DNA from: Myotis daubentonii
Lineage: Eukaryota; Chordata; Mammalia; Chiroptera; Vespertilionidae
Direction: 5' to 3'
Length of the DNA: 64,000 bases
Assembly (NCBI RefSeq): GCF_963259705.1
Contig: NC_081851.1
Span: 15,164,145 to 15,228,144, forward strand
Every line of letters starts with the position of its first letter. Within the stretch, counting starts at the first letter, position 1. The notes under the pieces were generated by a model that was given only the letters and a program-made list of their open reading frames with translations, had not been told where the DNA came from and made no database searches. The position numbers and the translations under genes are program-made. This document shows positions 45,401 to 58,300 of this stretch, in pieces.

Positions 45401-48400
45401 GCGCAGGCACAGGAGCTGGAGCACAGGAAGGTGCGGGTGAAGGAGCACGTGGTGCGGACACAGAAGCTGGAGCAGGAGCTGCATCGCCTGCAGGAGGAGA
45501 TCGAGAAGCTGGCCATGGAGGTCAGCGCCCTGATGACAGCCCCCGAGAGGGTCCACGCCCTCGAGCGGGAGAGCCCGGACCTGTTGCTGGAGAACCAGAG
45601 GCTGCAGACGTCTCTGGACACCCTGCAGCCCGAGGACCTGGAGCAGGACAAGCAGCTGGACACCAGGGTAATTCTGGCCTCAGAATGAGTTAGGACGGAT
45701 TCCTCCCCGGTCAACTTTCTGGTGGCTTGAATTCGGTTGGATGGGTGTTGTGTAAATATCGGAGAAATGGGTTGGTAGTGCTGTTCAGGTTCTCTATGTC
45801 CTCACTGATTTTCCATGCACTTTTCAAAGTGATCAGAGAGGGTACACATGGAGCTTATCCAGAGAAAGGGCACAAATTGCCAAGAAAGGTCACATGTGCA
45901 GAGAGGGGCCCAGGACTAAGCTTAGGCCCATGGGGCAGTCCGTTTCTGCCGTGGGCCTTCCCAGAGCAGCTCCTTGAGTGCAGGGAGAACTGTCCTCAGC
46001 ATGGCTGGGTGCTGCCTCTCCTGAGGGTCCTGCTATTTTGGTGTCGACACTTGACCTGCTCTTGGCCCCTCACTCCGTGTGGGGACGTGGGGATCCGGAG
46101 TCTGTGGTCCCCCTGGGCCTGCACCTGGTGAGGCATCATCCCCTTCTCCCTCCCAGCAGGTGGAAAATTCCACTCTGAGCTCCCAGAGCGCCTCGCTCAC
46201 TGCGCTCACAGAGCAGAACACGCAGCTCCAGCACCAGCAGCTGGCGGCAGCCCACAAGGCCCTGCAGCAGGAACACGCGTGCCTGGGCACGCTCCACGAG
46301 CACCTGACTAGGGAGCACGAGGCCCTTCTGGACAAGTACCGCCGCCAGAAGACACTGCTGAGTCGGACCCTGAAGCTGGAGAGCAAGGCTCTCAGTGACA
46401 GGTGGGTGCCTGCGGCTGGGGGTGATGGACAGGCTCCCCGGGCTCCTGTCCCCCCTTCACTCTGGCCCCTCATGTTTCCTCTGGTCCCGCTGCTTCACAG
46501 TGAAGAGAAGTAAATCCACCTTCACCCTCAGCGATGTGGAGTTGGTGTGGCTGGAGACTGAGGGGCAGGAGGGTCCCCCAGGGGAGAAGGGTGTGCCCAC
46601 TAATCCCGGCTCAGGGAAACCAGGTGTCAGCATTGGGGTCCCAGCTCCTGGGGGATTCCTACCCCCTCTTCCTTTCCTCTCCAAACCAAGGACCAGGAGG
46701 AGAAGTCACCACAGCTGCCAATTTTCAGGGGCGTGCCTTATCTAGCTCCCCAGGCCTTTTCCCTGTCCAAGTCTCAAAGTCTGCACTTCTGATTTTCTTT
46801 TTTTACTTTTAATTTTGGAAAGTTTTGAATATATGGACGTGTACAGACTAGTATAGTGAAAACCCCGTGTTCCCCTCACCTGCAGCAGCATTATCAGTAC
46901 TCTGCCATTCTCATGTCACCTTTACCTCTGACTCTCCATATACCTTTTTAAGGTAAAATTGATGTACCTTAAATGCATAAATCTTAACTTTGCACTTTTT
47001 CAAAATCAGGGCTTTGTGTGCATGTTGTCAGCCAACTTCGTCTGAGCTCCTGCCAGGCAGATCCCTGATTGCAATGGCCCCAGCAGGTGCACCGGGACCC
47101 AGAGCCTGGGGGAAGTGAGATGTACAGAGGACTCCAATGTGGTGGGGAGAGAGAGGGAGAGATGCACTAAAGAGAGGCTCTCCCACACTTGGAGCAGCCC
47201 AGGAGGGAGCTGTCCACTTCCTGTGCTTGTGAGTTGTCCCTGCTGAGTTCTTCCCAGGCCTCTGCCTCAGCAAGATGCTAGGCAAAGGCTGGGGCTCCCT
47301 GGGAGCAGCTGAGGTGCAGGGATTTGGCATCACAGGGACCAGGAGGGCACTGAGCCTGCAGAGCCTGCAGAGGGCGCCTGCTGCTGCATGAACTTGGGGG
47401 AGATGACATACATTTACACACTCACCCAGTGCTTCCTGTGGACTCTCCCCAGAGCCTTCCACCCCTTTCTCCACCCAGATGCCCATCCTTCGGGGGTGCC
47501 GAGATGTCTGCTCCTATCAGACTCTCGTTTCTTCCAGCCAGAATGAGCATCTTCTGCCTCTTGGCATCTCCATCTCTGCCTCCTCCGCACCCATCCTGTG
47601 TTCACGAGATGCTTAGTGAGCACCCACTGGGCGCCTGGTGCTGTCTAACATGGTTTGAATGCACCCAGCTGACTACTGATGGGAGCCTCCTGTGGTGCCC
47701 ACCCCTCACCAGGTGCTGCGGGCCCTCCCCTCAATGATAACCGTGTGGATATATTCTTATGGCTGTTAACATGGGAAGGTTTGTACAGGTGGCATTTGAC
47801 TGGTCTGAGGGAGGAGTTCATTGCTCTGCCTATGACTCCTTGCTTGGTGGACCTACTGTGTGATTCAGTGGTTTTTGCTGGTTGGACAGATAGCTGGAGG
47901 CCCTTGGTGTGTCTGCAGCAGGGCTGCAGGTTAGAGGTGGAGGTGCCTGGAACACAGGCCGGGGGCTCTGTATTCATTTCACCTGACACTTAACTGAGAC
48001 ACTCGCTCCTTCCTTCCCCTGGTGCACATGCACTGGGTGTCAAGCCTCGTACCCGGGATTCAGTGGGGAGAAGCACTCGCAGTTTCTGCCCTGCAGGAGG
48101 GTGGTTACTGATGGTTGCGATATGCTTGATCCTGTGCTTTTCCAAGACACAACAGGGAAGCAGGAGGTGGGGACCCTAATGGTCCATAGCCCTGTTTGTC
48201 AAACCTGGATTAGAAAGATCGCCGCCCTGAAAGCCCAGCAGAGCCATCACCCCCACCTTCCATTACCCATGTCTGGGCAGCCTCCACTTGTGGCTAAAGG
48301 CCACAGGAAGGAATGTTTGTCTTCCAACAGCCGACCAAGCAGGTGTGTGTGTGTGTCTGAGTCCGCACAAGTCTTGGCTCCAGGCAGATGGTACAAGTAC

Positions 48401-51400
48401 AGCTGATATGGGGTGGGCTTGGATGGAGGGCTGCAGGCAGGGGCTGAAACCCTGGAACTTGGGTGGACTCTGTCAGCCTGTCTCTGGGTGTGGACACCTC
48501 AGGAAGGGGGTCTGGAAAGGGTTTTGCCTGCCTGGGGAAGATTGAAAGGTGATGACTCAGTCTCCACCTAGGACCTGGGGAGGCCCCTGAGTCACCTGAA
48601 CAGGGAAGGTTCCTGCAGGAGGAGGAACAGCCTGGGGCTGGTCAGGGGCTCCCTCTTGTGCTCTGCTGCCCTCCGGAGAGGCTGTGTGGGACCCTCTGCA
48701 GACTGAGACAGGAAGGAAATAAAAGCCCGAGCTGAGGGGGAGGCTGTGGGAGAGCAAGGGCAAGGGCTGGACTGGGGGTGCCTTGAGGAGCCATGAGGGT
48801 GTGCAGTTGCCCATGATGGCTGCTTGGGCCCCACCAGGCAAGACTCTGTCCCCCAAGCTGCCTGGATCAGAGCAAGAAGAGTCGTGTTCCTGAGCTGGGG
48901 CGGAGGGCTCACCCAGGGCCCATTGAGGGGGATCAGCTGTTATGGGCGGTGGAATTCTGCTGTGTTTGCAGTGGTTTCTTTGAGAAGGGCGTGGAGTTCA
49001 TAAAACAGTGGTTTTGTTCCCAGTGGGATGAAGGAGGGAGGCTGCTTTGACAGGGACTGGAAGGGACCATGGAGACACGTCGGGTGGGAGGAGGGAGGAC
49101 TTGCCTCCTGTGCTGGAGGAGACCCCCGGAGGTGGCCCAGTGACTGTCCCCTCTCTCTGTCCAGCCCTGTCCCACGCGGATCCCCCTCTCCCTCAGCTCT
49201 GCAGAGAGAAGCCGCTCACCCAGGCTTTGAGGTCTCCCTGGGTTTCCATTCTTAGCGGGTGTGTTTCCCTTCAACAGATACAAGGACCAGCTCCAACATA
49301 AGGCGGCGCTGGAGCAGCTGGGGACGCTCTTGACCACCGAGCGGGAGGCTCTGCAGCAGGAGCAGAGGACAAGCACCATGGCCTCCGAGGAGAACCAGAG
49401 GCTGCAGCGAGAGCTGGACAGGTAACCACCAGGCCCCCTGCAGCGCCTCTGCCGGGATGTCATTCAGACCCACTCACTCAGCACCCGCTGAGCTGAGCTC
49501 AAGTGAGACCCCTGGTGATGGTGCATTTTTACCAACCCTGCCCTGGAAGCAGCTGGTGGGAACAAGGTAAAGGGGCCTCCAGCTGGTGGCTGGAAGGAAG
49601 GACTCGGCAGCTGGGATGGGGCATTGTCTCGGTTTGGACAGTCTCCCCTCCCACAGTTATGATGCTGATGACTGTCGGGCAGGGGTACCTGCATCCTCTC
49701 ACACCAGCGATCCCATGAGGGAGGGGGCGTGGTCCTCAGCATTCACGCATTCCCATTTGTGAATTCACATCCTGGCTGAAATGCACTGGTGACCCCCAAA
49801 TCAGTGCCCGTGGCCTGTCATGGACGTGCCCAGAGTGGGAGATACTGGAGTTGCCTGATGTGCACATTTGCAGCTGAGGTTCAACAAGGCCTTTGACCCC
49901 AGACTTGTTTCAGCTCTCACCTACCAGCGTCCTCTTCATGGGCCACTGAGTGCCATGGTGTTCTATTTTGTGTGCTTTGGAGGCGATTTCGCTGTTTGAA
50001 ATGGCCCCCAAATGGAGTGTTGAAGTGTTGTCTAGTGTTCCCCAGTGCAAGGCTGCGCTGGGCCTCACGGGGAATATTCGAGTGGCACACAAGGGTCATT
50101 CGGGCCCAGGTATGGTGCTGTTGGCTCTGAGTGTATTACACGAGGCGTCTTTATGTCTTGATGAGCTGACAAAATGTGACCAGAGACTCCCAGGAACCGG
50201 TGGGAATAGTTTCAGTACTCACTAATTCAGGGTTCACGTGGTTGGGCAGAACATTATACTGTGAATCACAAGAGTTGACTGAGCTATTGTTATCCTTTAA
50301 AAAATCCACAGCAACAGAGGAGGAAACAGGCTCAGGGAGATTAAACAACTTGTTCAAGGTCAATGCTCCTAGTTAGTGACACAGGCAGGATTCGAATCCA
50401 AGTCTTGCCTCAACCCAGAGGCGTGACCATATGAACCCTTCCTTCCTACAGCCCTGAGTAAACTCAGCTGCCTGCAGTGGCCGGGCAGGTCCAGCAGGTG
50501 GGGCAGGAGAGTCAGCAATAGACCAGGCCCTGGTGGAGAATACAGCCCAGCTATAGAGGCTGTCAGCTGGGAGGCAGGCGGGGCTGCCAGGTCTTCCTTC
50601 TGTATGTTTGTTGTTGGTTTTTTTTGTTTGTTTGTTTGTTTTTTTGTTGTTTTTTTTCCCTGAGAAGAAGATATCTGAATGTTGATGAGTACCTTAAAAG
50701 ATATCTGAATGTTGATGGGTACCTTAAAAGTTTGGAATGCTGATACAGTAATTATTTTTTTGTTTTGTTTGTGTTTTTTATTAAATCTGCTTTTTTGGGG
50801 AGGACAGAGGAATGGGAGGACCTGGAGACATATTTGAGGCCAGGGACCCTTAAACCTAACCCGCGAGTATTCACAGGACCACAATGGCGAATCTTTTTAT
50901 CTTGTTCTGTTTCTTTTTTATGTTATTTTACTAGGGGCCTCGGTGCATGAAATTCGTGCACTGGGTGTGTGTGGGGGGGGGAGTGTCCCTCAGCCCAGCC
51001 TTCCCCCTCTCACATACTGGGAGCCCTCAGGCGTTGACCCCCATCACCCTCCAATCGCAGGATTGGCCCCTTGCCCAGGCCTGACGCCTCTGACAGAGGC
51101 GTCAGGCCTGGGCAGGGGACCCTCATTTCCCCCCATCACTGGTTCTGCCCCCAGCCCAGGCCTGATGCCTCTGGCCCAGGCATCAGGCCTGGGCAGGGGA
51201 CCCCCAGGCCCCTCCGATTGCTGGCTCTGCCCCTTGCCCAGGCCTGATGCCTCAGCCAGAGGCGTAGGCCACCATCACCCTCTGATCACCTGATCGGCCC
51301 CTTGCCCAGGCCTGACGCCTCCACCAGAGGTGTCAGGCTTGGACAGGGGACCCCCATCTCCCCCTGATCACTGGCTCTGGCCCCTGCCCAGGCCTGAGGC

Positions 51401-52321
51401 CTCTGGCCCAGGAATCATGCCTGGGCAGGGGACCCCCATCTCCCTCTGATCGCTTGCTCTAGCCCCCGCCCAAGCCTGACGCCTCTGACCCAGGCTTCAG
51501 GCCTGGGCAAGGGGACCACCATATCCCCCCAATCCCTGGCTCAGCCCCCCGCCCAGGCCTGATGCCTCAGCCAGAGGAGTTGACCCTCATCACCCTCCAA
51601 TCACCAATCACCGGATTGGCCCCTTGAACAGGCCTGAGGCGTCCGGCTCCGGCAGCGGGGACCCGCAGCTGCAGCAGCCCCGCGATCGTGGGCTCCGCTT
51701 TAGGCCCAGGCAAGGGACCGCTAGCTCCCGGGACTGCCAGCTTCGACCGTGCCCAGCTCCCATCGCTGGCTCCACCCCTACTTCCTGCTATCACTGGCCA
51801 GGGCGGCAAAGGCGCCTGATTCTCTGATCATGGCTGGGGGGCAGGGCAAAGGCAGCCCCAGGGCCGCCTTTGCCCTGCCCCCCAGGTCTTAGCTCCCCGC
51901 TGGGTTTCTTATCACTGTCAGTGGCAGGGGGCTTCTTCCTGCTTTCCCTTTCGCCTCCCTGCATTGTGCCTACATATGCAAATTAGCCTCCATCTTGTTG
52001 GCAGTTAACTGCCAATCTTAGTTGGCAGTTAATTTGCATATAGCCCTGATTAGCCAATGAAAAGGGTATCGTCGAACGCCAATTACCATTTTTCTCTTTT
52101 ATTAGTTTAGATTTTTTTTAGTTGTCTTTATTGGAGAGACATCAATGAATAAAATCATACACACTTTAAAATGAAATAAAATAGAATAAAATAAGTAAAT
52201 GTTAAAAAAATATTAAAAAGCTGTGTGGGCCAAACTTCACACACCTGTGTTCACATTGAGTCCATGAGCCTCTGGTCATATGATCTTTTTTGGTATAATC
52301 TACCCCAAGGAATCCCAGGTA

Positions 52322-52358
<37 letters not shown>

Positions 52359-55300
52359 ACGTGGATATAGGTAACACTCCAGAATCTTCTATTTTATTTA
52401 TCTCAGTAGTTGAAATTAGAAAGGGGCTTGGAATTGGGGAGAAGAGCTGGATATAGACATAGAGTCTTAGAGCAGTAATGTTCTGATTCAGTGTTTAAAT
52501 GTTTGAATCAAAGAACCCTTTTTCCAAGTAGGCAGATGTGCCAAAGCCTCAGATAGAAAGGACTTTAACAGGGATGCTCTGTTGCCGTGGTGTCCGAGCC
52601 TGCCTGTCCTTCTACCCCAGCTGGCAGTGGGGTACCTGGGGTAGCCTCCTCGAACCCCAATGAACAGAGTTTGAAAACCGCTGATTTTGTTCAACCCTTC
52701 ATTAACACATGAAAAAAACTGAGGCCCAGAAAGGTTGCAGTTTTGATTAAGGTTGCACAACTGGGACAGTGCCTGGGAGTGCGCCTCAGCCCTTGGCCTT
52801 GTGTCTCTCTACCCCTAGGGCCAATTCCCTGCACCAGCAGCTGAAAGGGGAGCAGGAGGAGCTGCAGACCCACACTAAGAAGCTGCAGACCTCCCTGAAC
52901 GACACCCAGCTGCAGGTGAACCGCTGGCAGGCCCAGTGCAACTGCCTGAGGAAGGAGCAGGAAGAGCTGCTCACAGACAACAAGGAGCTGCAAACCTCCC
53001 TTCATGAAAGGCAGCTGGAGGTAAACCACTGGCAGGCCCGGTACGATGGGCTGAAGGGGGAGCAAGAGGAGATGCACACACTCACCAAGGAGCTGCAGAC
53101 CCACGCCAGTGAGCTGCAAACCTCCCTTCATGAAAGGGAGCTGGAGGTGAACCACTGGCAGGCCCAGTACGAGAGGCTCAAGGGGGAGCAAGAGGAGATG
53201 CACACACTCACCAAGGAGCTGCAGACCCACGCCAGTGAGCTGCAAACCTCCCTTCATGAAAGGGAGCTGGAATTGAACCACTGGCAGGCCCAGTGTGAGG
53301 GGCTGAAGGCGGAGCTAGAGGAGCTGTACGCTCTCAACAAGGAGCTGCAGGCCGATGCCAATGAGCTGCTCACAGAATACAAGGAGCTGCTCACAGACAA
53401 CAAGGAGCTGCAACTGTCCCTGAATGACACGCAGCGGGAAGTGAACAGCTGGCAGGCCTGGTACGAGGAGCTGAAGGGGCAGCAGGAGGAGCTGCAGACT
53501 CACAGCAAGAAGCTGCAAACCTCCCTGGACAACACGCAGCTGGAGGTGAACCACTGGCAGGCCCAGTACGAGGGGCTGAAGGCAGAGCAAGAGGAGCTGT
53601 ACGCCCTCAACAAGGAGCTGTACACCCTCACCAAGGTGCTGTATGCCCTCACCAAGGAGCTGCTCACAGACAACAAGGAGCTGCAACTGTCCCTGAATGA
53701 CACGCAGCAGGAAGTGAACAGCTGGCAGGGCCGGTATGAGGAGCTGAAGGGGGAGCAAGACGAGCTGCTCACAGACAACAAGAAGCTGCGAACCTCCCTG
53801 AACGACACGCAGCTGCAGGTGAACTGCTGGCAGAACCAGTGCAACTGGCTGAGGGAGGAGCTCCAGAGCACGGACATCTCGCTGACCGAGCTGGACAACC
53901 GCTGCCAGGTGAGGCCTGGGGCTGGAGGGCCTCAGGGCCCTGGGTGGGCCTGTTCCCTGGGCTGACGCCTTGGGCTCAGCCAGGTGGGAATGGGTCCTCA
54001 TTGGCATCTCTGCTCAAAGGGTGTGTGTGAATGTCACGCAGAGGCAGAGAGGAAGCCAGAGGCAGTTGACTGGGATGAACACCATGACTGGAAGGGGTGT
54101 GCTACAGAACACCTTTCACCTGATATTTGCTTTTTGTCGGGGAGGTGCATGGAAGCATCCAAGTACCGTTTCATCTCCATCCTCTCGACTGAGCACTCTG
54201 CTCTCTGTGTCATCTCATTTAATTCTCACAATGATCTTGTGAGCCGGGGTTCCCATCCTTGTCCCTCTGAAGTAGCGGGTTGGAACCCCGTTTGTCTGAA
54301 GCCAAAGCTTGGGACTTTCCTGCTACACCAACCACGATGATATTCTAGAGCAGGAGCTGGCCAGCCTCAGCCCAAAATTCAGGTCCAGCTTCATGCGTGT
54401 TTGTGTTCAGACAACTTTCTAGTAGCCATATTCAAAAAGTAAGAGGAATCAGGTGGGATTAATGTAGGGGTCTGTTTTATTTAACCCTTATATCTAAAAT
54501 ATCACATGTAACCCCAAAAGCTTATTAATGAGATTTTTTAAAATAATATGATTTTTTATTGATTTTTTGAGAGAAACATCCATCAGCTGCCTCCTGCATG
54601 CCCTCTACTGGGGAGTGGAGCCAGTAACCCAGGCATGTGCCTTGATCAGTGTGGGGCGCAGCTACAGTGTTTGGACAGGTTCAAGCCTTGGACTGATGAA
54701 AGGGCACAGTCCTCTCATTGCGACGTGCAAGGCCCAGCTTGGAGGGCAGAGCCTTCCCAGCACAATTATAGCCAACAGCTACAGTGGTAAGCTTGAACCT
54801 GTGGTCCGAACACGTGGCCCCACATGCCTGAGTGATAGAGTTCATGTGCATGTAGTTGAGTAGGACTGAAACCCACGAGAATGTTGTCAACATCTTGATC
54901 ACGCCCTTCCTTTGCCTCGTGGCATCTGCTATAAAATAAAGACACGGCTTGTGGACGCTGGCGCTGTCTCTATGTCAGAGGAGCAGCATCCCACTGAGAC
55001 CCAGCTTTCATTCTCTTGCTGTCTTTTCTTAATCCTTCACTGACCCCTCTCAGGGTCACTGAACCAGGCTGAGCTGGCCTGGCACATAAGGCAGCCTGGG
55101 GCTGAGTATGCCATGGCCGTGCCGGCTCACCACAACTCAGAAATTACACTGGTGATTTCTTAGTGAATGGGACACTCAACCTACTGAGAAACACACACAC
55201 CGGGCAGCTTATTAATGAGATACTTTACATTATTTTTAATTGTTATTAAGTCCTCAGAACCTATTATATATTTTGCACTTATGGCTCAGCTCAGACTGGC

Positions 55301-58300
55301 TGCGTTTTCAGTGCTCAGCAGCCACACGTGGCCAGTGGCTGCCTGATTGGATGGTGCAGCGGCAGAAGGCTTGGCCATCCCCATGGCATTGGCCGTATTG
55401 GTCATGCCAGCTGACGTAGATCATACCAAAATGACCACCTTTGTGCACGTGGCCTTTTTCTCCTTTTGGATGTCGATTCCCAGCAGTGGAATCACGGGAG
55501 CGTGTGGTGTTTGAGACATTGTCCATCTGTGTTTTAGCTGGTCTCCCGCCTCAAGGGCAACTTGGAGGGAGAAAACCGTCACCTGCAGAGCCAAATCCAA
55601 AGGCTGAAAGAGCAGAACCAGAGGCTTCTCCAGGAGGACGTGGAGGACAAGGACCAGCACCAGGAGGAGCAGCAGCTGTACGTGTGAGGGGTGTGGGCTG
55701 ACGGACGCCCGTCAACAGAGGGGTCGTGGCTTCCAGCTCCACGACTAGACCGCACCATTCTGGGCAGCAGAGAACCCCTGGGTGCATTGGTGTCCCAGGC
55801 AAGGGGACGGACCATTCTACCAGCACATCCTTCTCTCGTTTTCCCGGGAATGGTTCTAGATTTCTGCACATAGGGGCGGTTGGCTTTGTTGGCTTTTCAG
55901 AGACACTGCCCCCTGCCAGACGCTTCTTAATCTTCTTTTGGGATCAAGTTCACTTTGAAAAATACAACAGTGATGAAGAGAGGTCCCTAGGGAAGGACTT
56001 CAGATCGCAGGCTGAGTCCTTTCTGCGTCGGTTTTTCCCTTAATGGGCTGCAGAGTGGGTTGTTGGTGCGCAGTGGCTGTCCTCCCTCTGCGGACATTGT
56101 GTTTGACAACAGGCCTGGCCCTGCAAAGTGCACAGAACCAGTTACCTGGTCTCCATGAACCAGTAGGAGTGATGGGATGTGAGCAGAGCTATGTGCACAC
56201 AGACGTTGAGGAGCACCATGGAGGTAGAAGGAAGCATAGTGGTAGGAGTTGGGGTTCTGCTGCTGACGTGGATGGGAAGAAGGCTGGCCAGTGTGTTTGT
56301 GGGGGGATAGGGGCAAGAAGATGGGGCAAGAAGGAAGGCTGGGGGAGGCAGTGCTCAGCTGTGGAAGGCTTCCATGCCTGGCTAATGAGTCGGATTCACT
56401 GGGAAGTGGGTGATTAAGGGATGCTGGTGTACAGGGCCTAGGAAGCTGCCAGAAATGAGGGCAGGAGGAAGAGCCTTGGTGCTGGAAACCTTGTGGTTTG
56501 GAAGTCAAGTCATCTGAGATGCATCTTGTGGGTCCAGGGTGGTCTTCACCCCTCGGTGCTGTGCTGCTGGGACTGTCCTTCCTTGTGATCGGGAATGGCT
56601 GGCCAGTGTGGGACAGAGGGACATGGCCACAGTGACCACTGGGGCACTGTCCCAGCTCCCCAGGGTGACGATTCTGCTCACTGTTCTCCCAGATTCGTCT
56701 GCTCATCTACAGGGGGCTCAACACCTACCAAGGATGGTTGACATGGAAAACCTCACTGTACTTTTGGGGTAGAAGTGAGAGTTTGTACCCTGAAGTGGGC
56801 TCTCTATAACGCAGCTGCTAAAAATTACCAGCAGAGCTTGGGCAGGTGCAAACTAGAAGAGTAGGGACCTGGTACCCTGGGGGATGATCTGGTGATGGGT
56901 TTGCATTAGAAAGTGTCTGTAGGAGGTCAGAGAGTGGGCAGGCTTCCTGAGCCTGCTCCAAGCGGAGTCTTCCCCAGCCCTGGGATAGCTAGGCCATGAG
57001 TTTGTGGGGCTAGGGGACGGCTGTGGGAACAGAATAACACAGACTAGAAGAACAGAGTCCGAAATGAGGGCGCTGGGAGCAGAGCAGGTTCGTGGCCAGG
57101 GACCCAGTGGTTTGCAAGTGATCACTTCTCGCGGGTGCTCACTTTGCGGTGAACTCGCGGGAAAGCCCTTGGATTAGGGGGCCTGGGCACCTTCTTGACT
57201 GAAGGAGCCTGAGCAGCTGCCTGGATGCCGAGGACTCATTTTCAAGCAGGGAAAGCTGGGGTCTGAGATGTCAAGGCCACATGGGTGAGGAGAGGCAGGA
57301 ACTGGACAGGCGCCGGCGGCCCAGTGGGGGGCGCTGTATAGCGAGCACTGCGTGCATGGCTCCTGGACCAGTGATGGCGTACCTTTAGAGCTCGGCGTGT
57401 CAGCATTTTGAAAAACCCTAACTTTACTCTGGTGCTGTGTCACATGTAGAAATTTTTTTTTAATTAAATCTTTATTGTTCAGATTATTACATTTGTTCCT
57501 CTTTTTTCCCCCCCATAACTCCCCTCCTCCCAGTTCCCGCCCCACCCTCCGCCCTCACTCCCCACCCACTGTCCTCATCCATAGGTGCACGATTTTTGTC
57601 CAGTCTCTTCCCCCATCTCCCACACCACTTTCCCCCCCAAGAATAGTCAGTCCATTCCCTTTCTATGTCCCTGATTCTATTATAATCACCAGTTCATTCT
57701 GTTCATCAGATTATTTATTCACTTGATTCTTAGATTCACTTGTTGATAGATGCATATTTGTTGTTCATAATTTGTATCTTTTCCTTTTTCTTCCCCTTCC
57801 TCTTCTTAAAGGATACCTTTCAGCATTTCATATAATCCTGGTTTGGTGGTGATGAACTCCTTTAGCTTTTCCTTATCTGTGAAGCTCTTTATCTGACCTT
57901 CAATTCTGAATGATAACTTTTCTGGATAAAGTAATCTTGGTTGTAGGTTCTTGGTATTCATCACTTTGAATATTTCTTGCCACTCCCTTCTGGCCTGCAA
58001 AGTTTCTGTTGAGAAATCAGCTGACAGTCCTATGGGTATTCCCTTGTAGGTAACTGAGTTTCTTTCTCTTGCTGTTTTTAAGATTCTCTCTTTATCTTTT
58101 GCTCTTGGCATTTTAATTATGATGTGTCTTGGTGTGGTCCTCTTTGGATTCCTTTTGTTTGGGGTTCTCCGCGCTTCTTGGACCTGTAAGTCTATTTCTT
58201 TCACCAGGTAGGGGAAGTTTTCTGTCATTATTTCTTCAAATAGGTTTTCAATATCTTGCTCTCTCTCATCTTCTGGAACCCCTATAATTCTGATGTTGGT

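Noticed and set aside
45181..45714. Antisense and +1 frames over the long coil exon
   Set aside because: Same cause: a repetitive coding exon with few stop-prone codons in other frames. The sense frame matches Daple and has splice sites.
50931..52111. CRISPR-like array from the regularly spaced palindromes
   Set aside because: Bat nuclear DNA inside a Helitron; units are degenerate and there are no spacers of constant length or cas genes.
52691..54007. Long antisense open frames (196 and 230 codons) opposite the expanded exon
   Set aside because: They are shadows of the CTG/CAG/GAG-rich coding repeat; the sense frame has splice sites, correct phases and homology, the antisense has none.
55987..56706. 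239-codon antisense frame in intron 14
   Set aside because: Ser/Pro/His-rich chance frame with no domain and no splice context.
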